A stretch of DNA of 43,097 nucleotides from assembly GCA_025935925.1 (NCBI GenBank), contig JAICUI010000022.1, forward strand, positions 1 through 43,097. The letters are read 5' to 3'. The stretch is from Chloroflexota bacterium. Lineage in GTDB: Bacteria > Chloroflexota > Limnocylindria > Limnocylindrales > CSP1-4. Every line of letters begins with the position of its first letter. Position 1 is the first letter of the stretch. This document shows, piece after piece, positions 8,786 through 16,620 of the stretch. A program made the position numbers and the translations under genes. The notes under the pieces are model-generated. The model did not search any database. It saw only the letters and a program-made list of their open reading frames with translations, and was not told the origin of the DNA.

Positions 8786-10186
8786 TCAACGCGCCACGGC
8801 GGCCTGGAGCGCCTCGGGCAGCGGCCGTGCGATCCGCGGCACCTCGACGTGGCGCGCCACCATCTCCATCGAGCCGTTGACGCGCAGCTCGGTGAACAGG
8901 AACGCGATCTTGGACGCCTGCGCCGCGAGGATCTCGTCCTTCGTCTCGAGGTCCCAGAGCTGGCGTTTGAACGGCCCGATCGCCTTCTTGCGCGAGCTGT
9001 ACACGAACTGCTGGTCGGTCTGGTCCGGCTTGCGCTCGTCGGCGGCGTTCGTCTCGACCCACGAGTGGATCTCGTCGAGCAGCGCCTTGGGGAACGCCGG
9101 GTGGTCGTACAGCGTGTTCTGGAACCCGGTCGCGAGATGGATCTCGGCCGTCTCGACCGCCGGGAACCGGTGGAACAGCTCGTCGGGCAGGGTCGACGCG
9201 CCGTGCTGGACGGCGCCGGCGAGGCCGTACGAGCGAGCGATCTCGCCGAGCTCGCGCAGCACCTCGAAGTCGAGCCTGACCTCGGCCACGCCGCCGCCCG
9301 GCAACGGCACGCCGCCGTGGCTCGTCCCGGTCTGGACGCTGACCTTGGCCAGCCCCCTGGCGCCCGGCGCCCGGCGCGCAAGCTCGCGCGTGTAGCCGTC
9401 GAGGTACGCGCGGAGCTCGTCCGCGGTCGAGTTCTGCTTGCCGACCTCGCCGATCTCGCCGCCGATGCTGACGGCGACGTCCGTCTCGAGGCTGCGGATG
9501 AGCGCCGTGAGCTCCGCCGCCCGCTCGTAGTTCTCGCGCTGCTCCTCGTCCCGGTTCGGCTTCGAGAGGTCGACGAGCGTCGAGCTGTCGATGTCGATGT
9601 TCCGGTAGCCCGCGTCGAGGGCGAGGCGGCAGGCCCGGCGGATCTCCTCGGTCATCGCCTCGGGATCCGCGGCGTACTTCTTCGCGTTGAACTGGTAGTG
9701 GTCGCCCTGGATGAACACCGGATGCGACCAGCCCGCCGCAATCGCGCCAGCGAGGACGAAGGTCGAATAGTCCATCGGCCGCTGGAACGTGTACGTCTGC
9801 TCGCTCCGCGCGAGCTCGAAGATCACGGCGCCGACGTCCGCGCGCGCGGCGGTCTCGTAGAACGTCCGCGCCATGTCGAACGTCTGCGCGCGCATGTTGA
9901 GCGCCGGGACCGTGAACCCGTGGACCTTGCCGCGGCCGCGGGCCTCGTACAGCCCGGCGATGCTCGTCGAGCGGGCTCCGAGCTCCTGGCTCGCCTCCCA
10001 CACGATCCAGCGCGCGGCCTCGGCCGTCGCGTCGTCCGACGTGAACGCGGCGGTCCACGCGAGGTCGGCGGCCGCCTCGGAACGGAGGCGGGCCGCGTCA
10101 TCCACGACCAGGCGGTCGCCGTCGACGTGCGCGATGCCGGAGAGATGGTCGACGAGGTCCGCGACGGACGCGGCGACGTAGGGCAT
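8786..10186 (-). CDS. Class II fructose-bisphosphate aldolase-family protein, divergent
   Basis: This 466-residue protein is longer than ordinary class II aldolases (about 285-360). It has an extra N-terminal region of about 85 residues and a charged C-terminal extension. Zinc-enzyme landmarks are present in order: FTVPALNMR at the start of the barrel, FIQGDHYQF (Asp-His pair), NIDIDSSTL, SIGGEIGEVG, VQTGTSHGGVPLP (metal histidine) and VQHGASTLP (second metal histidine loop). The expected reaction is reversible aldol cleavage of a ketose bisphosphate or related sugar phosphate. AAGGAG at 10195-10200, eight bases upstream, supports the start at 10186. The extra regions mean the substrate should not be assumed to be fructose 1,6-bisphosphate. 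Confidence 0.82.
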   Translation of the reverse strand: MPYVAASVADLVDHLSGIAHVDGDRLVVDDAARLRSEAAADLAWTAAFTSDDATAEAARWIVWEASQELGARSTSIAGLYEARGRGKVHGFTVPALNMRAQTFDMARTFYETAARADVGAVIFELARSEQTYTFQRPMDYSTFVLAGAIAAGWSHPVFIQGDHYQFNAKKYAADPEAMTEEIRRACRLALDAGYRNIDIDSSTLVDLSKPNRDEEQRENYERAAELTALIRSLETDVAVSIGGEIGEVGKQNSTADELRAYLDGYTRELARRAPGARGLAKVSVQTGTSHGGVPLPGGGVAEVRLDFEVLRELGEIARSYGLAGAVQHGASTLPDELFHRFPAVETAEIHLATGFQNTLYDHPAFPKALLDEIHSWVETNAADERKPDQTDQQFVYSSRKKAIGPFKRQLWDLETKDEILAAQASKIAFLFTELRVNGSMEMVARHVEVPRIARPLPEALQAAVAR

Positions 10187-10250
10187 GGGGCGGTCTCCTT
10201 CGGGTGTCGGGGTCGATGGTAGCCCCGACCGCGTGGAGCCCCGCCTGCCG

Positions 10251-10796
10251 TCAGAACCCCGGCTTGGTGACCATCAGGATCACGATCAGGACGAGCAGCA
10301 CGCTCAGGATCATCCCGCCCCGCTGCAGCTTCTTCGCGTTCTCGGCGATCGCGGGCGGCGGGCCGGCCGGCGCTCCGGCGGGCGAGCCACCGGCGGGCGG
10401 GCCACCGGCGGGTGCTCCGGCGGGCGGGCCACCGGCGGGTGCTCCGGCGGGCGGGCCACCGGCCGTCAGCTGGACCATCTTCGCCGACGCCGGCAGCTGG
10501 ACGAGGACCGCGTACGCGATCGTGATCGCGTACAGGACGATCGCCGCCACCAGCCAGCGGTACGCGGGGTTCGTGAGGTCGGCGCCGATGATGAGGATCA
10601 GCGCGATGCCCGTCGCCGCCTGGACGAACACGCCCGGCACCACGATCCGAGACTCGATGAAGTGCCCGACCTCGGCCGCGAAGTGCCCGTGCTGTGGGTT
10701 CTGACGCGTGAATCGCGCGAGGATCGGGAAGACGAAGGTCGGCCCGAACACGACGATCGCGCCCATGACGTGCAGGAACAGGAACAGCTGGAGCAT
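10251..10796 (-). CDS. DUF2269-like four-span membrane protein with Gly/Pro/Ala repeat loop
   Basis: This 181-residue protein has hydrophobic segments at about 2-24, 51-73, 82-103 and 159-178. The pattern LFLHVMGAIVVFGPTF, followed by a conserved-looking region with R-F-T-R, resembles DUF2269 family membrane proteins, whose function is unknown. Between spans three and four is an unusual loop of about 34 residues made of GPPAGAPAG-type repeats, encoded by a 27-bp tandem repeat. The loop could vary in length between strains. The protein is followed by the aldolase gene and preceded by the VWA gene; no functional link is evident. Confidence 0.72.
   Translation of the reverse strand: MLQLFLFLHVMGAIVVFGPTFVFPILARFTRQNPQHGHFAAEVGHFIESRIVVPGVFVQAATGIALILIIGADLTNPAYRWLVAAIVLYAITIAYAVLVQLPASAKMVQLTAGGPPAGAPAGGPPAGAPAGGPPAGGSPAGAPAGPPPAIAENAKKLQRGGMILSVLLVLIVILMVTKPGF
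10366..10467 (+). repeat. 27-bp in-frame tandem repeat inside the DUF2269-like gene
   Basis: The unit begins at 10399, 10426 and 10453 (each with GGGCCACCGGCGG), with degenerate partial copies on the low-coordinate side. It encodes nine-residue GPPAGAPAG-type units on the minus strand. The period is a multiple of three, so gain or loss of copies keeps the frame. Confidence 0.85.
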
Positions 10797-10877
10797 GCGC
10801 CCAGAACCCTCCTCGGCGGGCGCGTCGGGCCCGTGGGACCCTGACGATGACGCGCCACGCGACCTCGGTTGCGGACT

Positions 10878-13013
10878 CTACGACAGCTTCGTCGTCCGCC
10901 GCTTGACGAAGTCGACGAGGACGTACTCGCCGAGGTGCTCGGGCTCGGCGTAGAACGCGCGGCCCTTGTTGAGCTCGGTGACCAGGCCGACGAAGTCCGT
11001 CAGCGCCGGCGTCCGCTCGAGCATGAAGGTGTTGATCGTGATCCCCTCCTTCGTGCACCGGACGACCTCGCGGAGCGTCTCGCGGATCGTGCGCCGGGTC
11101 GGCGGGTAGCTGAACTCGACCTGGCCGTCCTCGAAGTGCGCGGTCGGCTCGCCGTCGGTGATCACGACGATCTCGCGGTTCGCGGCGCGCTGCCGGGCGA
11201 GGATCCGCCGCGCGAGCAGCAGCCCGTGCTGGAGGTTCGTGCCGTACTCGTACCCGTCCCACGAGAGGCCGGCGAGCGCCTCGGGCCGGAGCTCCCGGGC
11301 GTAATACGCGAAGCCGACGATCGACAGGTGGTCGCGCGGGTACTGGGTCCGGATCAGCGTGTCGAGCGCGATCGCGACGCGCTTGGCGGCGAGGTAGCAG
11401 CCGCGCAGCAGCATGGACCGGCTCATGTCGACGAGCAGCACGGTCGCCGATGACGTCGTGCGCTCGGTCCGGAACACCTCGAAGTCGTCCGGACGCAGCC
11501 GCACGGCGGCCGAGCCTCGGGCAGCACGCACCGCCGGCGCGTTCTCCTCGCGCCGCAGCGCATTGCCGAGCGTCGCCCGGAGGTCGAGGTGGAACGGGTC
11601 GCCGAACTCGAACGGCTTCGGGACCTCCTCCACGTCCCCGCCGCTACCCGCGTGCTCCTGGCGGTGGCCGCCGAACGCGTCGCGCTGCAGCCGCGCGAAC
11701 AGCTCGTCGAGGACCTTCTGGCCGATCCGCCGCGTCGCCCGTGGCGTCAGCTCGAGGCGGTCGCCGTCGCGCTCGAGGTAGCCCGCCTGCTCGAGCTGGT
11801 CGACGAGATCGTCGAGCGCATCGAGGTCGCGCACGGCGTCCGGGCCGAGCAGGTCGCGGACCTCGGAGCGGTCGATGTCCGCGAGGTCGCCCGGGCCGGC
11901 GGTGCCGTCGAGCTGGGACTCGAGGGCGTCCAGCGCCTGGAGGCGGTCCAGCTGCTCGAGCGCGCTCTCGAGGCCCAGCGGCTGGTCGCCCCGGAACCGC
12001 GCCCGCTCCCCGAGCCCGTCCGGCAGCAGGTGGTCGAGGTTCGCCGCGAGCTGCGCGAGGTCCCACCGGAGCCGGTCGTCGCGCAGGAGCGCGTCGATCG
12101 TGTCCTGGAGCTCGGCACGCTGCTCGGGGGTCAGCGACCGGAGGAGGGACTGCATCGCGGCCATCCGGTCCGCGAGCTGCTCGATGACGTCGTCGAGCGT
12201 CTCGGCACCCGGGAAGAACCCGCCGTGCTGGTCGAGGAACCGGTCGACGTCGGCCTGGGTCGGCTCCTGCCCGGCGATGCGCTGCCCGAGCAGGTCGTTG
12301 AGGTCGCGGACCATCTCGCGCTGGGCCGCAAGCTCCTCGGGCCGCATGCCCTTGACGGCGTCGGCGAGCCCCTGCGACATCCGGTCGAGCATCGACGACC
12401 GCAGCCGGTCGACGAGCTCGTGGAAGCGCTGCCGCGCGTCGCCGTCGAGGAAGTCGTAGTCCTGGAGCGACCGGACCCGCGCCCCGACGTCGGGCGGCAG
12501 CGAATCCAGGCTGTCCAGTCGCTTCGCGGCGATCGACCGCAGCATCGCCTGCAGCCCGGGATCGGGCGCGCCGGCGTCCGGGTCGGCTGCCTCGGAGCCC
12601 GGCATGGACTCGTCGAGCCGCCGCTGGACGGTCGCCCGCTCCTGGTCGACGATCTCGCCCAGCTCCTCGCGCACGTCCGCGAGCGGGTCGGAGAGGCGGC
12701 CCTGCTCCAGCACCTCCCTGCGCCGGTCGCGCAACCGGTCGAGGAGGTCGCGAAGCCCGCGCAGGTCACCGCGGCCCGGGTCGTCGGATCGCAGCCCGCG
12801 CTGCATCAGCTGCCGGAGCGCCTCCTCGACGTCGCCGTGCTCGAGCACGTCGTCGGCGAGCGCGTCGACGAGCTCGTCCGCCGTCAGGTCCGGGACGTCC
12901 TGCGACCCGTCCCACGCGCGGTACCGCGCATCCGGCGGCAGCCCCGGCGCGCGGCCTGTCGGCCGCACGTCGGCGCGGTCGAGATGCCGCGGGTCGGGTG
13001 TCAGGAAGGCCAT
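10878..13013 (-). CDS. VWA domain protein, partner of the adjacent AAA+ ATPase
   Basis: In this 711-residue protein the first 430 residues are charged, predominantly helical sequence rich in Arg, Asp, Leu and Gln, with repeated D-x-L-D-x-L patterns. A von Willebrand A domain follows at about residues 520-690. The metal-site motif D-x-S-x-S is DMSRS at 529-533, the later TDGEPTAHF supplies the third loop, and GTNLQHG fits the middle threonine position. Such proteins typically act with a MoxR/ChlI-type AAA+ ATPase as a chaperone or metal-insertion pair. The ATPase gene lies 34 bp upstream on the same strand. The natural client is unknown. This pair is distinct from the CoxD/CoxE pair at 33816-36464. 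Confidence 0.82.
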   Translation of the reverse strand: MAFLTPDPRHLDRADVRPTGRAPGLPPDARYRAWDGSQDVPDLTADELVDALADDVLEHGDVEEALRQLMQRGLRSDDPGRGDLRGLRDLLDRLRDRRREVLEQGRLSDPLADVREELGEIVDQERATVQRRLDESMPGSEAADPDAGAPDPGLQAMLRSIAAKRLDSLDSLPPDVGARVRSLQDYDFLDGDARQRFHELVDRLRSSMLDRMSQGLADAVKGMRPEELAAQREMVRDLNDLLGQRIAGQEPTQADVDRFLDQHGGFFPGAETLDDVIEQLADRMAAMQSLLRSLTPEQRAELQDTIDALLRDDRLRWDLAQLAANLDHLLPDGLGERARFRGDQPLGLESALEQLDRLQALDALESQLDGTAGPGDLADIDRSEVRDLLGPDAVRDLDALDDLVDQLEQAGYLERDGDRLELTPRATRRIGQKVLDELFARLQRDAFGGHRQEHAGSGGDVEEVPKPFEFGDPFHLDLRATLGNALRREENAPAVRAARGSAAVRLRPDDFEVFRTERTTSSATVLLVDMSRSMLLRGCYLAAKRVAIALDTLIRTQYPRDHLSIVGFAYYARELRPEALAGLSWDGYEYGTNLQHGLLLARRILARQRAANREIVVITDGEPTAHFEDGQVEFSYPPTRRTIRETLREVVRCTKEGITINTFMLERTPALTDFVGLVTELNKGRAFYAEPEHLGEYVLVDFVKRRTTKLS

Positions 13014-13047
13014 CGGCGGCGCCGGCTCAGGATCGGCTCAACGCCGC

Positions 13048-14496
13048 TCAGCGGCGGTACACCACGCCGGCCGCGACGCGGTCCTTGTTCAGCCGCCGGT
13101 GGAGGTGCAGACCCTCGAGCAGCAGCTCCACGGCCGATGCGACGAGAGCCGGCTCCCTGGCACCGTCCGAGGCGTCGAAGGTGCCCATCCGCTCCACCGC
13201 GTCCTCGAGCCCCGGGACCTCGCGCATCCAGCGGACGTACGCACGCGACGGGATGCGCTCGCCCGTCTCGAGGACCAGGCCGTTCTCGAACGCGTCGAGC
13301 ACCGGCCCCAGCCGGTCGAGCGACGCGTGGCGGTTGAACGTCGCGAACACGGCCTTCGTCACCAGCCGCTCGACGATCCGCTCCTCCGGCGTGTCCTCGC
13401 CGACGCTCTCCACCTCGATCTTGCCCGTGGTGGACGCCAGGACCGCCCCGAGATCGCTGATGCGCGGCGCGGCGACGGCCTCGTCGAGGCGCACCGCGCG
13501 CTTGATCGATGCCGCCTCGAGGACCTCCATGTTGGCGACGCTCACCCGGACCGAGACGCCGCTCCGCTGGCTGACCTCCGGCGCCCGGCGGGCGAGATGC
13601 GTGAGCTCGGCGACGAGCTCCTCCATGAAGCCCGGGACGGCGACCGGCGGGATCCCGTCGCGCGCCGGAAAGACCTGCTTCTCCTGCCGGACGATCTCGA
13701 TCTCGTGCTCGAGGCTGCGCGGATAGTGCGTCCGGATCTGCGAGCCGAGCCGGTCCTTGAGCGGGGTGATGATCCGGCCCCGGCTGGTGTAGTCCTCGGG
13801 GTTGGCGGACGCGACCACGAACAGGTCGAGCGGCAGGCGAATCGTGAAGCCGCGGACCTGGACGTCGCGCTCCTCGAGGATGTTGAGGAGGCCGACCTGG
13901 ATCCGCTCCGCGAGATCCGGCAGCTCGTTCAGGGCGAAGATGCCGCGGTTCGAGCGCGGGATGAGGCCGTAGTGGAGCGTCAGCTCGTCGCTCAGGTAAC
14001 GCCCCTCGGCGACCCGGATCGGGTCCACCTCGCCGATGAGGTCCGCGATCGTGATGTCCGGCGTCGCCAGCTTCTCGGCGTAGCGGCGGTCGCGGCGGAT
14101 CCAGTCGATCGGCGTGACGTCGCCGGCCTCCGCCACGATCGCCCGCGCGGCGGCGCTGATCGGCGCGAACGGGTCGTCGTTGAGCTCGCCGCCGCGGACG
14201 ACCGGCAGCCACTCGTCGAGGAGGTTGACGATGGTCCGTGCGAGCCGCGTCTTCGCCTGGCCGCGCTCGCCCAGGAACACGATGTCCTGGCCCGCGAGGA
14301 TCGCGTTCTCGATCGACGGCAGGACCGTCTCGTCGTAGCCGACGATGCCGGGAAAGGCCGGGCGGCCGGCGCTCAGCCGCGCGACGAGGTTCGCCCGCAG
14401 CTCCTCCTTGACCGACCGTGGGCGCCAGCCGGAGTCACGCAGCTCGCCGAGGGTCGTGGGCAGTCCGGGCGGCGGGGCGTCGAGGTCGAGGGGCAC
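13048..14496 (-). CDS. AAA+ ATPase of the magnesium-chelatase ChlI/MoxR type
   Basis: This 482-residue ATPase has Walker A as GERGQAKT (residues 76-83). The Walker B position reads GIFALNELPDL, so the usual Asp-Glu is Asn190-Glu191. Sensor-type sequence follows (VASANPEDYTSRGRIITPLKDR), where the arginine finger is expected. The C-terminal region is helical and ends in a lid-like domain (AVELLLEGLHLHRRLNKDR). ChlI/BchI, MoxR and sigma54-interacting ATPases share this layout. The family remodels partner complexes together with VWA proteins, and one is encoded immediately downstream. The Asn in Walker B may be normal for this subfamily, which I cannot check. The gene lies 31 bp after the preceding minus-strand gene. 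Confidence 0.82.
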   Translation of the reverse strand: MPLDLDAPPPGLPTTLGELRDSGWRPRSVKEELRANLVARLSAGRPAFPGIVGYDETVLPSIENAILAGQDIVFLGERGQAKTRLARTIVNLLDEWLPVVRGGELNDDPFAPISAAARAIVAEAGDVTPIDWIRRDRRYAEKLATPDITIADLIGEVDPIRVAEGRYLSDELTLHYGLIPRSNRGIFALNELPDLAERIQVGLLNILEERDVQVRGFTIRLPLDLFVVASANPEDYTSRGRIITPLKDRLGSQIRTHYPRSLEHEIEIVRQEKQVFPARDGIPPVAVPGFMEELVAELTHLARRAPEVSQRSGVSVRVSVANMEVLEAASIKRAVRLDEAVAAPRISDLGAVLASTTGKIEVESVGEDTPEERIVERLVTKAVFATFNRHASLDRLGPVLDAFENGLVLETGERIPSRAYVRWMREVPGLEDAVERMGTFDASDGAREPALVASAVELLLEGLHLHRRLNKDRVAAGVVYRR

Positions 14497-14527
14497 GCCA
14501 CGAGCGTGGCACGCACTGGTTGAGGCG

Positions 14528-15316
14528 TCAAACGCCCGGGACGGCGCCTCCCCCGGCTAGCGCCGAGGCCCGCCGGGCCTGCTCCTGCTCGACCTCCAGC
14601 GGTGCGCGCCCGGTGCGGTCGCCGAGCTCGGCGAGGACGCCCCACGCAAAGTGGTCCCAGGCGTTCCGTGCCGGGTTCCAGGTCGACAGGACCGCCGGAG
14701 GCAGGCGCTGGACGTGCCCGTGAGGGTCGACGGCGACGGGGCGCACGTAGTGGGCCGCGACGATCCTCGACGCCGTGTCGTCGTGACCGAGCACGACCAC
14801 GATCCCGAGCCGGGATCGCTCGTCATCGTCCGTGCCGACCGCCGGGCCGGCGAGCGTCGAGAGGACCTCGTCGAGGCCGTCGCCGGTCATCGTCGCGAGC
14901 AGGCCGTAGCCGAGGGCGAGGGCCCGCACGACGATCCTCGCGCGCTCGCCGCCGACGCCCTCCTCGTCGGCGAGCCCGCGCGCCACGAGCACGCCGTCGG
15001 CCGACGAGACCGCGTCGGGCTGGACCCGGTGGTCGCGCAACCGGTCGCCCCGCCAGCCGAGCTCGACGGCTTCGCGCAGCCACTCGAAGTCGTCGTCGCG
15101 ACGGACGGTCGCGCGCCGGGCGCCATCGGGGAGGAGGCCACCGACGGCGTCGAGGACGCGGTCGCGCGCGGCGGCGTCCGTGCCGACCACCACGAGCGGG
15201 ACCCGAGACTCGGCGAGGAGCCACAGCAGGCCGGCCAGCTCGGCGTCGAGCCAGCCGTCGCGGACCAGGGCCGCCATCGCCGTCGCGTCCATCGCCACCG
15301 AGGCTATCGCGGCCAT
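14528..15316 (-). CDS. Protein resembling a secretion-type P-loop ATPase with a decayed Walker A
   Basis: In this 262-residue protein, at residues 45-52 the sequence GTDAAARD sits exactly where a GxxxxGK[ST] Walker A should be: it follows a hydrophobic strand (PLVVV) and precedes a helix (RVLDAVGGLLP). The Gly, Lys and Thr/Ser are replaced by Ala, Arg and Asp. The downstream part (GYGLLATMTGDGLDEVLSTL, then VVVLGHD and a HYVRPVAVD stretch) is reminiscent of CpaF/GspE-like secretion ATPases, which is a recollection and not a search result. It is the first gene of a run with the AAA+ and VWA genes, so it may be a non-catalytic subunit. Several in-frame methionines make the start uncertain; 15316 is the longest reading. 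Confidence 0.55.
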   Translation of the reverse strand: MAAIASVAMDATAMAALVRDGWLDAELAGLLWLLAESRVPLVVVGTDAAARDRVLDAVGGLLPDGARRATVRRDDDFEWLREAVELGWRGDRLRDHRVQPDAVSSADGVLVARGLADEEGVGGERARIVVRALALGYGLLATMTGDGLDEVLSTLAGPAVGTDDDERSRLGIVVVLGHDDTASRIVAAHYVRPVAVDPHGHVQRLPPAVLSTWNPARNAWDHFAWGVLAELGDRTGRAPLEVEQEQARRASALAGGGAVPGV

Positions 15317-15354
15317 GGCACGATCGGAGCAGCAACGGAACGAGGAGGGGCCAC

Positions 15355-15702
15355 GTGACCATCGAGCGGTTCGAGCCGGGGCGCCGGTTCGCGCAGGCCG
15401 TCGCGCACGGCGACACCGTCTACCTCGCGGGCCACACCGCGAGCGATCCCGCCGCGAGCGTGTACGACCAGACGCGCGAGATCCTCGCCGGGATCGACGC
15501 CCACCTCGCCGCGGCGGGGAGCGACAAGTCGCGGATCCTGTCGGCGACGATCTGGCTCGTCGACATCGGCACGTTCGACGAGATGAACCGGGCGTGGGAC
15601 GAGTGGGTCGATCCGGCGAACCTGCCGGCGCGCGCGACGGTCGAGGCGCGGCTCGCGTCGCCCGACTACAAGGTCGAGATCGCGGTCATCGCGGCGCGAT
15701 AG
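15355..15702 (+). CDS. ridA: RidA/YjgF-family protein
   Basis: This 115-residue RidA-family protein starts at a GTG with GAGGAGG at 15342-15348 just upstream. The family hydrolyses reactive enamine/imine intermediates from PLP enzymes, protecting other enzymes from 2-aminoacrylate damage; some members do other chemistry. The fold landmarks are visible: GDTVYLAGHTASDP near the N-terminus, ILSATIWLVDI in the centre, and LPARATVEARLASPDYKVEI, where the conserved arginine that binds carboxylate substrates lies in PARATVEA. It has a 38-bp divergent spacing from the preceding minus-strand gene, so the two may share a promoter region. Confidence 0.88.
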   Translation: MTIERFEPGRRFAQAVAHGDTVYLAGHTASDPAASVYDQTREILAGIDAHLAAAGSDKSRILSATIWLVDIGTFDEMNRAWDEWVDPANLPARATVEARLASPDYKVEIAVIAAR

Positions 15703-15758
15703 GCTCGGAGCGCGGCACCAGCGATTGCTGCCGTGCGAGCCGTCCGCGCGCGGTCGCT

Positions 15759-15907
15759 GGGCCACGTGGCGGCCCGACGAGCGCATGGAGACTCGATCGG
15801 GCCAGCGGGTGGCCCGGATCCCGACGCACACGGGTTCGCACGACGGTTTCAGGCCGCGCATCGGCCCGAACCGTGCATCACGCGCTCGTTGGGCCGCGTG
15901 CCGGCCC
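15759..15907. repeat. Three 17-bp GGGCC...GGCCC hairpins in a 228-bp spacer
   Basis: Short inverted repeats occur at 15759-15775 (GGGCCACGTGGCGGCCC), 15799-15815 (GGGCCAGCGGGTGGCCC) and 15891-15907 (GGGCCGCGTGCCGGCCC). Each has arms of GGGCC/GGCCC or longer and a 5-7 nt loop. They fill the gap between the convergent RidA and lipoprotein genes. They could form transcription-ending or protein-binding structures, or be a small dispersed repeat family. No T-rich tail follows any of them. Confidence 0.5.
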
Positions 15908-15930
15908 GCGGCCGCCGGGGCCGCGACCGG

Positions 15931-16371
15931 CTACTGGAAGAAGCCCGCCGCCACGTACCCGAACGGGACGCCGTACTGCGCCTTGACCGACTTGCCGCCG
16001 ATCCGGTCGACCTTCAGCCAGCTGTCGCCGCTCATCCCGCACGAGCCGGCGGTGTAGGCGTCGCCGACCACGACCTCGACGACCCGGACCTTCGTGCCGG
16101 CCTTCGCCCGGACGATGACCTCGCCGTTGCGCTTCGCTTCCTTGCGCATCGCGACGCCGGGGCACAGGGCCTTCGCCGTCGTGCGCGGGGCGATGGACGG
16201 GCTCCCCGCCGCGTCGCTGGCGGCCGCGCTCGGCGAGGCCGTCGGCGGGACCGGCGCCTCGGTCGGGACCGGTGTCGCGGACGGCGACGCGGCCGTCGAG
16301 CCGCCACAGGCGGCAACCGAGGTCAGGAGCAGCGCGGCGATGGCGACGGCGACGACCCGATGACGGTGCAA
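15931..16371 (-). CDS. Lipoprotein with C-terminal SH3-like domain
   Basis: This 146-residue protein starts at TTG 16371, which is decided by GGAGGG at 16378-16383, six bases upstream. This start places a signal sequence directly at the N-terminus (HRHRVVAVAIAALLLTSVAAC) with a lipobox ending VAAC. A Ser/Pro/Ala/Thr linker follows (residues 25-60). A compact domain at about 65-146 (VIVRAKAGTKVRVVEVVVGD, then DSWLKVDRI and VPFGYVAAGFF) reads like a bacterial SH3-type fold. Such domains usually bind cell-wall components or ligands. Longer readings that extend to 16803 lack a signal peptide at the right place and are rejected. Confidence 0.72.
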   Translation of the reverse strand: MHRHRVVAVAIAALLLTSVAACGGSTAASPSATPVPTEAPVPPTASPSAAASDAAGSPSIAPRTTAKALCPGVAMRKEAKRNGEVIVRAKAGTKVRVVEVVVGDAYTAGSCGMSGDSWLKVDRIGGKSVKAQYGVPFGYVAAGFFQ

Positions 16372-16491
16372 GGTGGTCCCTCCATGCCCCCATCCAGCAC
16401 GCAGAGCATAGGCGGCCGGCGGGCTCTCGCGTGACGTGCGACGCGCGCGATTCGTGTCGGAACCTGACCGAGATCGGCCGACAATCGGCGC

Positions 16492-16620
16492 GTGGAGACC
16501 GAACCCCTGTCGACGCTCACCCGGCGGGGCTGGTACACGGCGAACGAGGATGTGCCGCCGCGGGTGGGGTCGTGCATCGAAGCGGCACGCGGGCGTCCGC
16601 CTGGGCATGAAGATCGATGA
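16492..16620 (+). CDS. Possible 42-residue small ORF coupled to the GNAT gene
   Basis: A GTG-initiated frame of 43 codons including stop ends in a TGA overlapping the ATG of the downstream GNAT gene (ATGA, 16617-16620). Its middle reads LTRRGWYTANEDVPPRVGSC. There is no Shine-Dalgarno before the GTG, and I know no homologue. The 4-base overlap is the same style seen between true genes in this window, but one overlap could be chance. It could be a leader peptide, a remnant, or nothing. Confidence 0.22.
   Translation: METEPLSTLTRRGWYTANEDVPPRVGSCIEAARGRPPGHEDR

Noticed and set aside
10366-10467. CRISPR array
   Set aside because: The repeats are directly adjacent 27-bp coding units without spacers and keep the reading frame of a membrane protein.
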